Source of the DNA: Numida meleagris
Lineage: Eukaryota > Chordata > Aves > Galliformes > Numididae
Assembly: GCF_002078875.1 (NCBI RefSeq)
Contig: NC_034438.1
Span: forward strand, 13,873,101 to 13,937,100
Reading direction: 5' to 3'
DNA length: 64,000 nt
Of this stretch, positions 1-12,800 are shown piece after piece. The notes beneath the pieces are model-generated. The model was not told the DNA's origin and searched no databases. It was given only the letters and a program-made list of their open reading frames with translations. Position 1 is the stretch's first letter. Each line of letters begins with the position of its first letter. The position numbers and the translations under genes are program-made.

Positions 1-3000
1 AGGGCTCCCTGCCTCACTGCCCATCTGTGAGAGCTCATTCTGGCCCATGATGGTAACGCATGGAAGGTGGAAAGGTGAGTCTGCACCACCCCGGCACTGC
101 AGCATCCTGAGGTGGAGCCCTGCTGCCGCTATGATGCAGAGGCAGCGCAGATCCTGCCGTGGATCAGTGTGGTCCTGCAGTGCCCACTTGATGGCAGCGG
201 CTCAGCGGCTCACAGCCAGCCACCCTGCGGCACTCCTGGACAGCCAGTGGTGGCAGGGGTCATGGTGATGAGATCTTCTGGGGTGGGTGTGGAAGCAGGC
301 TGGTCGGTAAGCTCCTCGAGAGAGAGCTCAGGTTCTGCTAAGATCTGTTTTTCTTTCAGGGTTCATCCCATGAGTGTGGGGAGGACCCAAAGGATGAAGT
401 TTTCAGTCTTTCTGATCGGGCACCCGATCAGCACAGCGTGCCTACAGGGTGAGAGGGCATGGGGGGAAGAGGGGAGGTTCCTCCGAGGGAGAGAGGCTGT
501 GGAGCACGCAGGGCCTGCGGGCAGGTCTCTACCTGCAGGACTGGGCGTGTGTGTGGAATAGACTTACTGCTGTATGACAACAAATGTTTATGTTGTTCTG
601 AAACGTCTTATTTCATAAAATCAAACCTCACAGGAATTGGAAAGATATGCCCGCTCATCACCACAACTTTTCCTTACTTCAGTCAGAAACAAAGCCAAGG
701 TTCCTTCCTCAGCAATTCTTTGCTCATTGCAGCGCTGCCCGTCCTTGACAGATACGTTCCCACAAGCGCTGTGTTACCCTCCATGGGGCTGAGAGCCCCT
801 CCAAGCGGGGCTGGCACACCGTGACCTTTTCATACCAGTGCTCATTAGTAACGAGAGCCAGAGAGAGCCTGTTTTAGGCTCAGGCCCCACTGCGCAGTGC
901 CTTCCTGATGCTGAGTGGTCTGAATCCCCCAAGGGCCTTCGGCTCTGCGTGAGGTCGTGCTGAGGCAGCCACCCATGTCCTGGATGTGTGGCAGTGTTGG
1001 TCTGAGTCCTGTTTGGAAATGGTAACTGAAGAAACTGATGAAATTGTAAAGTGTTTTCAAATCTTGTTCTGCCAGTGACACGCTATGTCCAAAGAATTAT
1101 TGCCTGGGTGTACTTTTTCTGTGCCTTTATTGTTGCTTTTTCTCCTTTTTGTCCATTTAGACAAAAGTGTTTTGCAGTGTTTGTAGCTGGTACAGTAGTG
1201 CCAGATGAGAGCACAGCAGTGTTGACTGAGTTAGGTTTCGCCACTCTGGCTTTTTGCAGAAACACCAAGTAATGCCCTTGCTCTCACATCTGTAGCACAA
1301 GAGCTGGCACTCAGCATCGCCCAGCCCGCAGCAGCCTGCTTTAGGTATGCGGGGCTCAGGCTTGTTTATTTCCTAAATGGGATGCAAAGTGCGCTGTCTT
1401 CTCCTCTTAGTAACGATTTGGGAGAAAGAAGCACGGTGGAGTTGACATGTTCCTAGGAGTACTTTTTCAATTTTTCCCTTTTCCTTTTGGCAGCAGGATT
1501 TCTAACTTGGTTTGGTATTGTGTTGAAGAGGACTTTGTTGTGGCGCAGCAGTCAGTGCAGTGCCACCTTCTGTAATCTCTTCCTGCATGCTGTCTTGGTT
1601 CTGTGGACACTGCTGCATTTTGCAGGGAAGCCACTGAAGGTCTTAGTGTTCTGTTTCACTGATCAATATGCAGTAGTAAAAATAAAAATCCACAGTCTTT
1701 AATCAGTTGTTAACTTTCCCTTTGCTGTCCTGAAGGTAGCCTTGTGTCTGTGTTGTGTCTGAGATGTGCACAGAGGGTAGCAGGTTGCTCTGAGCCATTC
1801 TGACTGATGTGTGGTGCTGCTTGCAGTGGTGGCTCTGGCAGCGCTATGCCTGCAGGGTGCTGTGTGCCAGCCCTGGGAGCTGCCGGACTGAAGGCAGCTG
1901 CTCGCTGCGGGATGTTCCACACCTCAGGAGGGTCTGCTTCAAAGTAGTCACTTGGTCCTTGGTACCTTTGTGACTTCTCACAGCCTAGAACATGTTAAAT
2001 GAGGTAATGGAAGGAGCTCACTACAATTCACACTTCAGTCATCCTATTAAAATACTCTGACATATATATCACATAAAGTGAAAAAGTGAACAGAGCTGCA
2101 CACTCTGCTGCAAAGGGCCTATCTCACATTTCACCATAAATAGCTCTTATTTCAGCCCATTGCAACACATGTGTATGTGCTTTCATATCTTTATAAGTGT
2201 GACCAGCATTGTTTCATATTGCCTTACCCAGGGCTGCTGTGCATGCTAATCTGCCATGTTAGAAAAACAGCAGAGCCTTAGGTAGGGGCATTCGTAAGGT
2301 TGAAAAATAAGCTGCTCCAGTCTGGTTTTGGTTGAACAAGTGGTGAACTGAGTGGTGTGCTCAGGAGCAGTAGCAATTCTGGGATGTACTGAAACTGATG
2401 GCATGTGAGCCCATGCAGAAAACATTGGTTGTTTCTGGAGGCTCTCCACAGTCAGTGCTGAGCACTGTCAGTATTTATTTCTTCCCACCCAAGCTGGGAA
2501 GATACAAATCGGAGTTCAGTCTCTAACTGTTCTGTGTCGCGCGTTCTGAAGCTCTGGTCTCCGGCACTGACAGAAGTAACACTGAGAGTGCTGCTTATTC
2601 AAATAATAATTAAAAAAATGTGCTTAGGACAAACCTTGAACATCGATTTCCTTTGGCCACAATGGTCTTGCACTGACCCAGCATTACTTGAGCAAAAGCA
2701 CAGAGCTGGGCCATGGCACTCCTTGTGTAAATGAACACGCTGTGTGGCTGCACAGGAGACTTGGTACGTGGTGTTGGGTCTGTGATACAGCTCTTGACTA
2801 TCCTACTGGGCTCTCCACTCTGTTATGAAAGGTAGGTCTTCAAAATATAGGAATGTATTCGATTGCTGGTATTTTCTTGACATAATTGAACTTTCAAAGC
2901 TATAGTAAAGGAGAACGATCAATATTTTCTTACCGTTGACTTAAAAAAAGCCCTGCTACTTTAAATTCCGCTCAGTTCCAGAGTTGGCTTGCATTACGTG

Positions 3001-5279
3001 TACGAGGATAGAGACAAGCTGTTCTTCAGGGGAAGTCAAGGAAAGCGAGCTAACCCCCTGCCCTAGGGAAGTACCTCCCAAATCTTGCTCTCCTCAGAGC
3101 ACAGTGAAGTGGAGCTGAAAATGGAGCCCTGGTGAATTTATTGCAATATGCAGTGGCATCTGTATATAATGAACAGACTGTTGCTCTGAGGGCTTGAGCA
3201 GCAGGAGGCTATGCTATGCAACTTCTTTCACATTCACTGAAACAGGAACTGCAGTACTTTACGTCTGCAAACCAAATTTTTGTTGCTTCTCCTTAGAGAA
3301 GACAGGCTTAGAAAAGGAGAACAAGCTGCAGAGAACTGTGCTGGTAGACCTGTTCTGGCTGCTGTTACTTTTCCATGTTTCATCACAGGTCCTTGAGACC
3401 AGGCCACTTTTTTTTATCTGCCAAGCAGGGACTTCAGGAACCAAAGTCTGTATATCCAGTCATTGCATTTCTGTTGTTTATTTCCTCCTTTTACCTTTTG
3501 TTATAAATTTCCTCACATCTGTGATGCAGGGTTTAAACTGTGCCTTCAGTGGGAGCCTGAAGGCATTTAGAGCTTCCTAGAATAGGACTAGAACATCAGT
3601 ACCTGGAAATATGTGAACAACAAGGTCAAACAAGAGCAGTGCTGGGCTGGGACATATCTTAAATGTCTTATGTCTGTTCACTCTGTCTTATATTGCTTCT
3701 CATAGTGTTTATCTAGTTAGTTATTTTGGCTGATTATTTTGTTCTGTGAAGTAATAATTTAGCTGATACATTCTCCTGAGTTCTTTTAGATCAATAATCA
3801 GCCATACTGGAGACAAATAGGTGTGTATGGATACCGTCCTCCATTGTATTTGAATGACTCCTGATTTTGTACTTTCTTCCTTCCCTCTTGGAATTACTGT
3901 TTTCTTTTACAGAGCATGCCCTTTTAGATGACATCAGGGTGGATTTTACTGATTTAGGTTACAGGAAGGAACCTAGGCCAGAAATAGATGGTACATTTTC
4001 TGCTAACTCCAGGAATACTGAAATAGCTCATCTTAAAAGATGGGGGAAACCTAGCCAGTTGGCCACAGGCCAGCAGATTGCCAGGCTGACAAGTCGCGGG
4101 AAGCCTGGCTGGCAGATTAATGGTTTAAGATCTAATGCTCTAAAAGGAGAAGTTGGGTCCCAGAGGCATTTGGCAGCAGCAGATTCGGGAAGAGCTATGT
4201 GCTAATGCCCTAATGCAGTTTTGCCTTTGACCCAGCAGCACATTTGCAAGGCCCTGGCATTCCCATGTGGTGTTTCTGTCACTGCGGTACCGAACCTCCT
4301 CGCAGCCTGTGCTTACTGCCTTCTGTTTGCCCTTACCAAATGTATTCAGGAGGGGACTGTATAGGCCTGTTTGAAAGAAATCCTTCTTGAGACTTCAGCC
4401 ACTTAATTGCAAAGGTCCTGATTATTTTTGCACAAAAGTGGTCTTTAGTTGTGTGGCTTTAATGCTGAGCAGGCTGACATTTGTTACACCCAGCTACCCT
4501 GAGTGCCCTTTTTCAGCTGTTCTTAGTATTCCAGTCACTGTGGTACTCACTAGACTAGAGATTTCCAAAGCCTTCCTCTGACAGAGTGTTGTCCACCATT
4601 AAAACTGTGCAACATGGTTGATGTTCATCTAACAATTTTTAAATTACCTAAAATATTCTTAAAATCATGAAATGAAATCGGTTAAACTAGAAAACAACTA
4701 TGGGTCAGAATCTGGACGATCCTGCAAGAAGACATTGTCCTTTCCACATATGGAGAAGGAGAGCAAATACAAATTGGGAGTTTGGGTTTAGGTGGGTTTT
4801 CCTCGTTTGTTCAGCTTGTATTTTTGCTGAGGATACTCCACATCCTAAGTATTTCTTCCCTGGTATCAAATAATAGAGACAGAGGTGGCACGCGGTGCTC
4901 ACGGGGCTGGGCTGACAGGCAGATCCTGCAGGCTTTGCTCTGTTTCCACTCAGTCTTTCCTCCCCTAACAGTTTCAGGCTTTGGCCAGGGATGGTTGCAA
5001 ACACACAGTGTTTGTCAGGGGGCCGAATCTACTTAGATCTGTGGAATACAATAAAACATATTTGGACACTCTGTCTTAAAGTCTGGGCAGCACTTACAAG
5101 TTGTTTGTTTCCCACTCCTTTTCATGCATTGTTTCTGGTGATTTGAAAGTATTCCAGATCCGAGATCGATTTGATTATCTTGTCCTATTTTCTATCAGCC
5201 ATGAAAATGCCCTTTTCCCTTGCGGCTGTGTGATATGCGGAGCTCACACAGGAGTAAAATCTCTGGAGGAGAGTAAGGG
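1..5279. other. 5' flank without recognised gene
   Basis: I see no coding exon I can name in this stretch on either strand. The open frames are short, lack conserved motifs and overlap on both strands. A good-looking splice acceptor (pyrimidine tract then AG) ends at about 3912, but no recognisable protein follows it. In mammals ZNF131 lies on this side of NIM1K, but nothing here resembles its zinc fingers. The stretch is probably intergenic or 5' intronic DNA of NIM1K. Confidence 0.4.
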
Positions 5280-5499
5280 GAGTTCAAAGGCACATCACAG
5301 ATCCAGCGCTCGCCGCCTGGCTGCAGTGGCAGCAGTGCAGGCGCCGGGGCAGCCCGGCGAGGAGAGCAGCCGCGACGCTGAACCCGCAGCGCGTGCTCTG
5401 AGCGCCAGGAGCAGCTGTGGTGCGCTCGGCCTCTCCTCTTCCCCTTAGAGGGGTTGCTAGGCTTTAGAGGCCGCTGTCCCACGATATACTGTTTCAATG
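5280..5499 (+). promoter_or_regulatory. GC-rich candidate promoter and 5' noncoding exon of NIM1K
   Basis: Bases of about 5300-5440 are GC-rich with clustered CpGs, unlike the AT-rich DNA on both sides. The block runs into a consensus splice donor: the exon would end at 5499 (...CAATG) and the intron would start GTAAGT at 5500. A matching acceptor with a T-rich tract ends at 6432, so the first coding exon would start at 6433, 107 bases before the NIM1K ATG. That it belongs to NIM1K is inferred from position and splice sites only; transcript data would settle it. Confidence 0.35.
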
Positions 5500-6539
5500 G
5501 TAAGTGATCAGTGATGAATTCAGAGTAAGGACTTCTTTCCACGTACTGCCAAGCAAACTGAGTTAAACTGGTAAAATGATGCCCGGTATGCTGTCTCTCA
5601 GTGAAGTGCTTGGCCGTTACATAAAGGTTTTAATGAGTCTCTTCATCTGTCTGCTTAGGAACACCATGCGTCTGGCAAAAATTTGAGAAGGCTCAAGGCG
5701 TTAAAGAAAGCTCATCTAAATAAAGGCGGGTTAAAGTGACATTGCAGTTACTTAATCCTGTATTGTCCTGCCATGTGACTTCAGTGATACGGAGGAGCTG
5801 TGTTTCTTTTGGCTGGTGCACAGATTATGTTTTTCCTGTCATCTTCCAGGATCAGTTGCATTGTTAAAGCAGCAGTGGGAAGGAAACAGAGGGGCAACAG
5901 ACCACTTACAGCAAGGCTTCGAGGTGGTCACTTCCAAGGCACGGTGACAAGCTGCCAGGCTGAGGAATGAATCAGAAAAAAACCCTGTGTTCAGCTTTTG
6001 GACTGGTACCAGGATCTGCAGCCACGTTCTTAAGGTCAGCTACTCAAAATGAACTGGAAGCATCTGGATTTATGCAGAGCAGTTAATCAGCTACTTGTTT
6101 CAATTTTTTTCTATCGTTAGTTTTCAAAGCAGCAAGCTAAAGCCTGAAAATTTGTGTCAAATATTTTGCATTTGTGTCAAATGTACTACATAGAATGTGA
6201 GCAACTCACTGTTTTTCTGCATAAAGCTTACTGTTTTAACTGCAAAGCTTCTGTTACCTTGCAGATGAGCATCCTGACACACTAAATCTGTCAGCGGGAA
6301 ATGGACAAAAATACAATCAAATTCCATCTCCAAATTTGGACAGAACTGCAATGTGTAAATACAACTTTTGAGGTGAATTCCAAACTAGCATTTGGACTTC
6401 TTCAGTAAGCTGCTTTGTTGCTGTTTGCACAGTGTGTGTCCATTACGTGTAGGATTGTATATTAACAGAGAAGTACTTCGTTTCATTAAACTCCTTGTTG
6501 GGACATTTTGTTCAATGGGGAAGTGATTACCTGCAGACT

Positions 6540-6831
6540 ATGACAACAGGATTTGTGAATGGAGGAGGTCTCGGAAAGCACCGCTATGCCAGGTGGAATC
6601 GTGAGGACAGCGGAGAAGACTATGGGCGTGAGGAGTGCTGTGGAGGAGATGAAGAGGGCAGGCAGCAGAAGCTGACCCCATTTGAGAAACTAATGCAGGA
6701 TATGTCCCACAATGAAAAAGTGGTGAAAGAATTAACCCTGGGAAAGAGAATTGGCTTCTATCGAGTCAGGGGAGAAATAGGAAGTGGGAATTTCTCGCAA
6801 GTGAAACTTGGAATTCATTCTCTAACGAAAG
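6540..6831 (+). CDS. NIM1K: NIM1K coding exon 1
   Basis: Encodes residues 1-97 plus the first base of codon 98: an acidic N-terminal stretch, then the kinase start with the glycine-rich loop. The donor is AAAG|GTAGGC at 6832. The exon probably extends upstream as 5' UTR to an acceptor AG at 6431-6432. Confidence 0.93.
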
Positions 6832-9800
6832 GTAGGCACCGCTGTGTGGGTCACCTGGTTTCTGATCGCCCTAGTTCTGTGTATACACAAACAGATCTCT
6901 TTGGGAAGAAAAATGCTGCCCGTGCCTTCAACACATGTACCCATTGTACGTGCCTTTTTTGTTGCATGCATCTGTCAGCAGGTACACAGATAAATGCTTG
7001 GGTTTGGAGTAGCCTTCAACCCTGACAAGCATCCAGAAACACTTTATTTGGGCAGCACAACTCACGCTGCAGCTTATGACACCCCACACTTTGAAAGAAT
7101 GTTGTGAACAGTCCACCTGCTGCCTCCCCTGCCCGGATCAGGGGCTGCAGGCTCACAGCTGCTAAACTCCCAGGGCAGCCTAGCGAGGCATGGACCTGCC
7201 ACAGCCAGAGGGAGCATGACTTTCTTTGTTTAATGGCTGATTTTAGTAACTTTGGTGAGAAATTTGATGTTGTGTCCTGCAGGTGGTTCACTAAGGTAAA
7301 AAGCTGGGACAGGAAGTACAGGTGTGGGCTGAGCAAGTGCAGGAAAACACGCTTTGGTACAGCCAAACCTGGGCAGAGGGTTGTGCTGAACTACCAGTTA
7401 TTTTTCTTTTTCTAAGTACAGAAACACACTGCATATACTGCTTGCACAGAGAGCTAGAAAAGCTAGGTAAGTGCAGCAAACACTTTGGCTACAGGTGTAA
7501 CTATGAACTTGCTTTCATCTACCCTGTTTCTTCTGCTGCCTTTGACAATAACAGAAACTATTCTTCATTTCCCTTGGGGATGGCTAGTTTTCCATGTCTT
7601 TGTACATTGCTATCTTCAGTTTTTCTCATTGTCTTTCCTTTATACTTCAACTGATTCTCGTTCCTTTCACTATCTTAAAGGTGAGAAGACTAGATATTCT
7701 TCAAAGCTTTCATTCCGTACTACCTGCTGCTATTTTTGCTGACCACCTCCTTCAGCCCAGACTGCAGAGGTCTGAAAGCTCATGTTGAGCCCAGTTACAA
7801 TGCAGTTGTTGCATTGGGAAGTGAAAAATTGGTAGTACTCTCTGTTCTTGTTGTTGGTGGTGGTTTGTTGAAGTCTGCCTAAGCCTATGGGGTTGGTTTG
7901 TCTGGGTTTCTCGTTTTCTGCTTCCATGTTTCAGGAAGGCACCCCTCTTCTCCTTGGCCCACAGCAAGTTGTTTTTTTATCTTCTGAGTGATATTTTTCC
8001 TGTCAGAGAAAACTGTCCTGTGTTTACCATTGACAGAAATGCTGCTGCTGTACTGCGAACAGAAGGAATGCTAAGGGGAAGATAAATTTGAGCTGCATGA
8101 AGCTTTTAGCTGTTGAAGTTCCTTAGGAGACAGGTTGCTTTTAGCATTTGCATAGGGCTGATTGATTGAAAACTTTTGGACTTCGGCAAGTACAGTAAAT
8201 TTGAGCAAATTAAATACCAAAATCAAAGACTTTTTTTTTCCTTGAAAATCTTCTTTTTCACCAGAAATCTCTAAAATTATTGTTATTTTGTTGTCTTTGG
8301 GGTTAAAATGTTCACAGGGTAATTTTTTGATGCTAAGTTTGCAACTGACATGAAGAAGGAAGGCTGAGGGGAAAACATCTTCTTACTTGTTTCTGCTTGT
8401 GACTTTGTCTGGCACCATAAAATATGCAGTTGGGATGGGAGGAGAGGAACAAGTGCAAGTGCACTCCCCTCTACATAAGCACACAGAAATACGCACTCCC
8501 TTCCAAAGCGTGTCTTTCTTCTAACAAATGTATGCTGTTGTGTTGTTAATGAACTGATGTGTCTGCACAATGCTAACGAGTAAAAGACTTTTTTGGCAGA
8601 GATGTAAATAGAAAGGCCTCCCTTGGGGCAGGGGAAGGTACGTGTATATCTTGTACACATTAATCTCTTCAGTTACTGTTGTAGGTTCTAAGCATTGTCT
8701 TTCTGCTGACATCTCACCCTATCTTGAAAAGGGAAACAATTTTGTTCTTCACCAGGATCAGTTTCTGTAACGATTACAGGTGTCTGCTGTTCTGTACCCT
8801 ATGTGATCTGTTGCAGCAGAACACCCAAAAAAGGTTTGCAAGAGGCTGATAAGGGAAAAAAATACAAACTTGCAGCATCATAGTGGATGAAGAACCCTGC
8901 TTCTCTCACAGAGAGTGCCTTTGTTGTTCAGCAGTTGCAGGAAAATCTTTGGTGATATGACGTGTCTTGGGTTATTCAGATGCATTGCCTATTTAGTAAC
9001 TTGCATTTTAGCACAGATTTTCTCCAGGTACTTGCTAAGGACTGTTTGGTTCCTAAGCACTGTGTAACCCTTATTTTACATATTTTCCATGGTGCAAAAA
9101 TAGCATGAGAGCAGAGCTGCATGTATGCAATTAAGAACACTCAAAATGTAAAGCCATTGAAAAATCAGTCTACGGTTAAGCAGCAATTGTAAGGGCAGGA
9201 ACATCCAGATACCTGTTTTGCACATTTTTTTAAGCTATTTCAGCTTGCTTTTAGTTTTATTCCCTTTTTCCAACACAGCATATGCTACTTCTTCCTGAAA
9301 TAATTTCTCAACCTTATTCACTAAGACTTCAGATAGCTCTTTCAAACCTCAACATATGGTCAGTCAAAATCTTTTTAATAATTAATTTCAGTATTTTGGT
9401 GAATAAATTTCCTGATGAAAATGACTTGTTTAGAACTGCTGCCATACAAGGGAAATAGCCTGGTTTCTAAACCCTCTTTCTCTTTTCTTTTTTTCTGATA
9501 CAGTTTAGAAAGAAAACAAAGGCCTTTTCTTAGACTTCAGGTCAGATGGTTTTCTATGTACTGCATGCATATACAGCTCCAGAAATGCAGATTTTAATGA
9601 GCTTGGTCCTGATACACGGTGCTGTGTGAATAAGATCAGGCCCTTCAATTCTAAACCCTTTTTGTTTGTTCGTTTACTTTCCTTTTAAAAACTTACGGAG
9701 AAAACAGATGACATGGTAGAGGGATGGAAACAGATGAATTTTAATGTCCCTTCCAGCCTAAGCCATTCTGTGACTCTATGCAAATTCCAGAAAAATAAAA

Positions 9801-12800
9801 GGGAAGGGATTTCTCCTATAAGGTTTTTTTTGCTTGTTTAAAGTCCAAATGCTCCCAACTTTTACAAATCAAGATGTAACCATGCAATTACACAGCTAAG
9901 ATTGCGAGAATTGTTTTCCCTGGAGCATCTAAACATCTAGCTATGCAGACCTACTGTGAGCTAACGGTCTTTATTCTTGGTTCAGGGGGTCAATATACTA
10001 CCAGTGTGACAAGGGTTTTACAGTCTTTCACTCCTAGGTCAGCAGTCAGAGCTCTGCCAGGATCTGTGGTGTGCTGTTCCCATTAAACAGCTCATTCCCT
10101 TCCGATTGACCATGCCAGGTGTCAGTACTGTGCAGTTAATGCAGTCATTCCTAACAGCCTCAGCAGGCAGCACAAAACAGGTTATAGACGCAAGGTGGGA
10201 AAGACTGCCCTCTCCTCAGTTCAGACTTTGTCTCAAAACAGGAGCATGCAAGGGATAAGTCAGCACCTCTCAGAATCTCACATCCCTAGAGTGCCTGCTG
10301 CACTGTGATAGGGGAATCAATTTATGCATTTATGTTACTAAGAAATGTAGATATACCAAACATGGAGTTCTCACAATCCATACAGGCATAAATGCATATG
10401 TATCAATAACGCTTTAAGCATAATGAAACACAAAATTTGAGGTAAATATCTTCATAATAGTATAAATGAAAGCACCTTGAATGTTTTTCTACCAAATGTA
10501 AAAACATAATGGCCTTGTCACGCTTCTTTTAAAGGAACAGCTTTTTTTTTTTTTTTAATAATTTAACCTCGTACGCTAGAAACTGAAATTTTTCTTAGAA
10601 ATAAGATGATAAGAATGATGAATTGCTAAGACATCTATGGAAATAGTGTTTTTTGTCAAGAATAAATAGTTTTTTTTAACTACCATGTTCCAGTTTAATT
10701 TTGCTGTCTTAGTAAGTTATACAAAGGCACTGTAAGCCTATTTTAACCAGACTAATCCCTCCAATACCAGCTGTATTCAAGACAAAAGCCACGACCTACC
10801 AGTTTTCATATAGAGCCATAAGAGCAGTTCTCACTGACGTTTTTGAGCTACCCTGTTGATATGGTGAAGCTGAATATGTCTATTAGCATTTCAAGGATCT
10901 TGGCTTACTGTAAATATGCTACAGAACCAAGCAGAACTTAACCACTGCTTTGCATTACCAGGGCAGTATAAGACAGATTAGCTGTTTTACAGGATCCCTG
11001 CAACTTATTCTATGTCGCTGTTTTATTTCCTTCCTTGATATAAAATCTGTGGTGTGAATTCACAACCCACTGTGGTGCAGACATAAAATTGTACTTTTCC
11101 TGTATTCTGTGCAGTACCAAGAACCACTCATGCATGAACACGTTGGAAAAACTGGCACAGCTATCCTGAGAAAGACAAACCTCTGCAACACTGATTTTGG
11201 TAACTGAGAATTTGTGGGGATACGGGATAAGCCATTAGGCAACATTTCTGTAAGTCACATAAAGGTAAACACATCTGCTATAAGCTTGCAGGGTTATTTC
11301 CAAAGTCCTTACGCTACCTCCAAGTTAGTCCACCTGCTCTGGAACAAATTACCTAAGTTCAACACCTCCGTTGGTCTGTAAGCACTGGGCTGTTGCATGT
11401 AACTAATTCACCTGAACAGTGCTGAGCCAGTAACAAAAGCACAGACTTCCTTTAACAAACCTCAGCACACAGTCATAGAATTCTTAACAGCTCAGCGAGC
11501 AGCAGGTTGAAAAGGGAGAAAGGTCTGCAGCCCAGGCTTAGGGGCTTCACAGAACAGCTTGTATCCTCAGAATGGAGCACTGCCGCTGGATTTTGTAATG
11601 CTACATGAGACTCTCATTTGCCCACTTCCTTCTCAACAGCAGAGAGCAGGAACACTAGCTTTCACTGAGACTGGGGTCAGATTTCTGTTTTGAAAGCTAC
11701 AATGCCCAAGTTAGACTCCTAACATAGATAATTGTTGCCATCAGATACCTACTGACATGCTCAACAGCCTAGGAAGACCTTACGTGATTTGATTAGCACT
11801 TGTAATGCTCTACCAGCCCTTAGCTGTATCAGCAGTGAGTAGGATGTTGGAGACAGTAAGGAACATGGGTGTGAGTGAAAGATGACAGAGATTAGTAGGC
11901 CTCTCTATCTTATCTTGTATTCATCATTGCTGTTATACAACCAAGTATTGTACATAAATAGTATTACCATTTGCACTTACTGAATTGACATGAAAAAGCA
12001 TTTTCTTTTCAGAGAAAGTAGCTATTAAGATTTTGGACAAGACAAAACTAGACCAGAAGACTCAACGTTTGCTATCTCGTGAGATATCCAGCATGGAAAA
12101 ACTTCACCACCCAAATATCATCAGGCTGTATGAAGTGGTAGAGACACTCTCAAAACTGCATCTGGTAATGGAGTATGCAGGAGGTGGGGAACTCTTCACT
12201 AAAATCACTACAGAAGGAAAGCTAATAGAAACAGAGTGCAAAATAATCTTCTCCCAGATTGTTTCTGCTGTGAAGCACATGGTAAGTTGCTCTTCCATGG
12301 GCATGTTGCTCCTCACTGCTCTAGATGATTCTGAGGATCTATCTTGTTTTTCTTGTTTACTGCTATCAGGATTTCAGGCCCACATCTCTGAAGAGTGAAA
12401 CAGCTTGAGAAATGTTGTCTTAAAGATACCTAAGAGAGCTTTCATGTCCGTCTCAACTTACTGCCTCTCTGTTGATGTGTTTGGGGAGGAGACTGAATTG
12501 AGAGCATGTGGTGGGTGGAACCATCCATTAACAGTGTTCCTCCTGACCACTTTAAGTTGCTGTAGGGATCAGGTAGCAAAGCTTCATTTCATCCCTCAGT
12601 TATTTCAAAACGTGGCGTCACTCGCTCTTCTGCCAGAGAAATGCGTTCCAGGGAAGAGGTCTATTATGTGTTGCAGACATCCAGCTTACTTACTAACGAA
12701 TGTGGTACTTAAGACAGTTAATTCCTGTTCCTTGTGTAGGTGATGTCAACACTTAGCAAGTTACTTCCTCTGGTCTAGTCTTCATTACTGCAACTAGACT

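Noticed and set aside
3867..4205. 112-codon frame after a good splice acceptor
   Set aside because: No known protein similarity recognised and no matching upstream donor. Left as unannotated flank.
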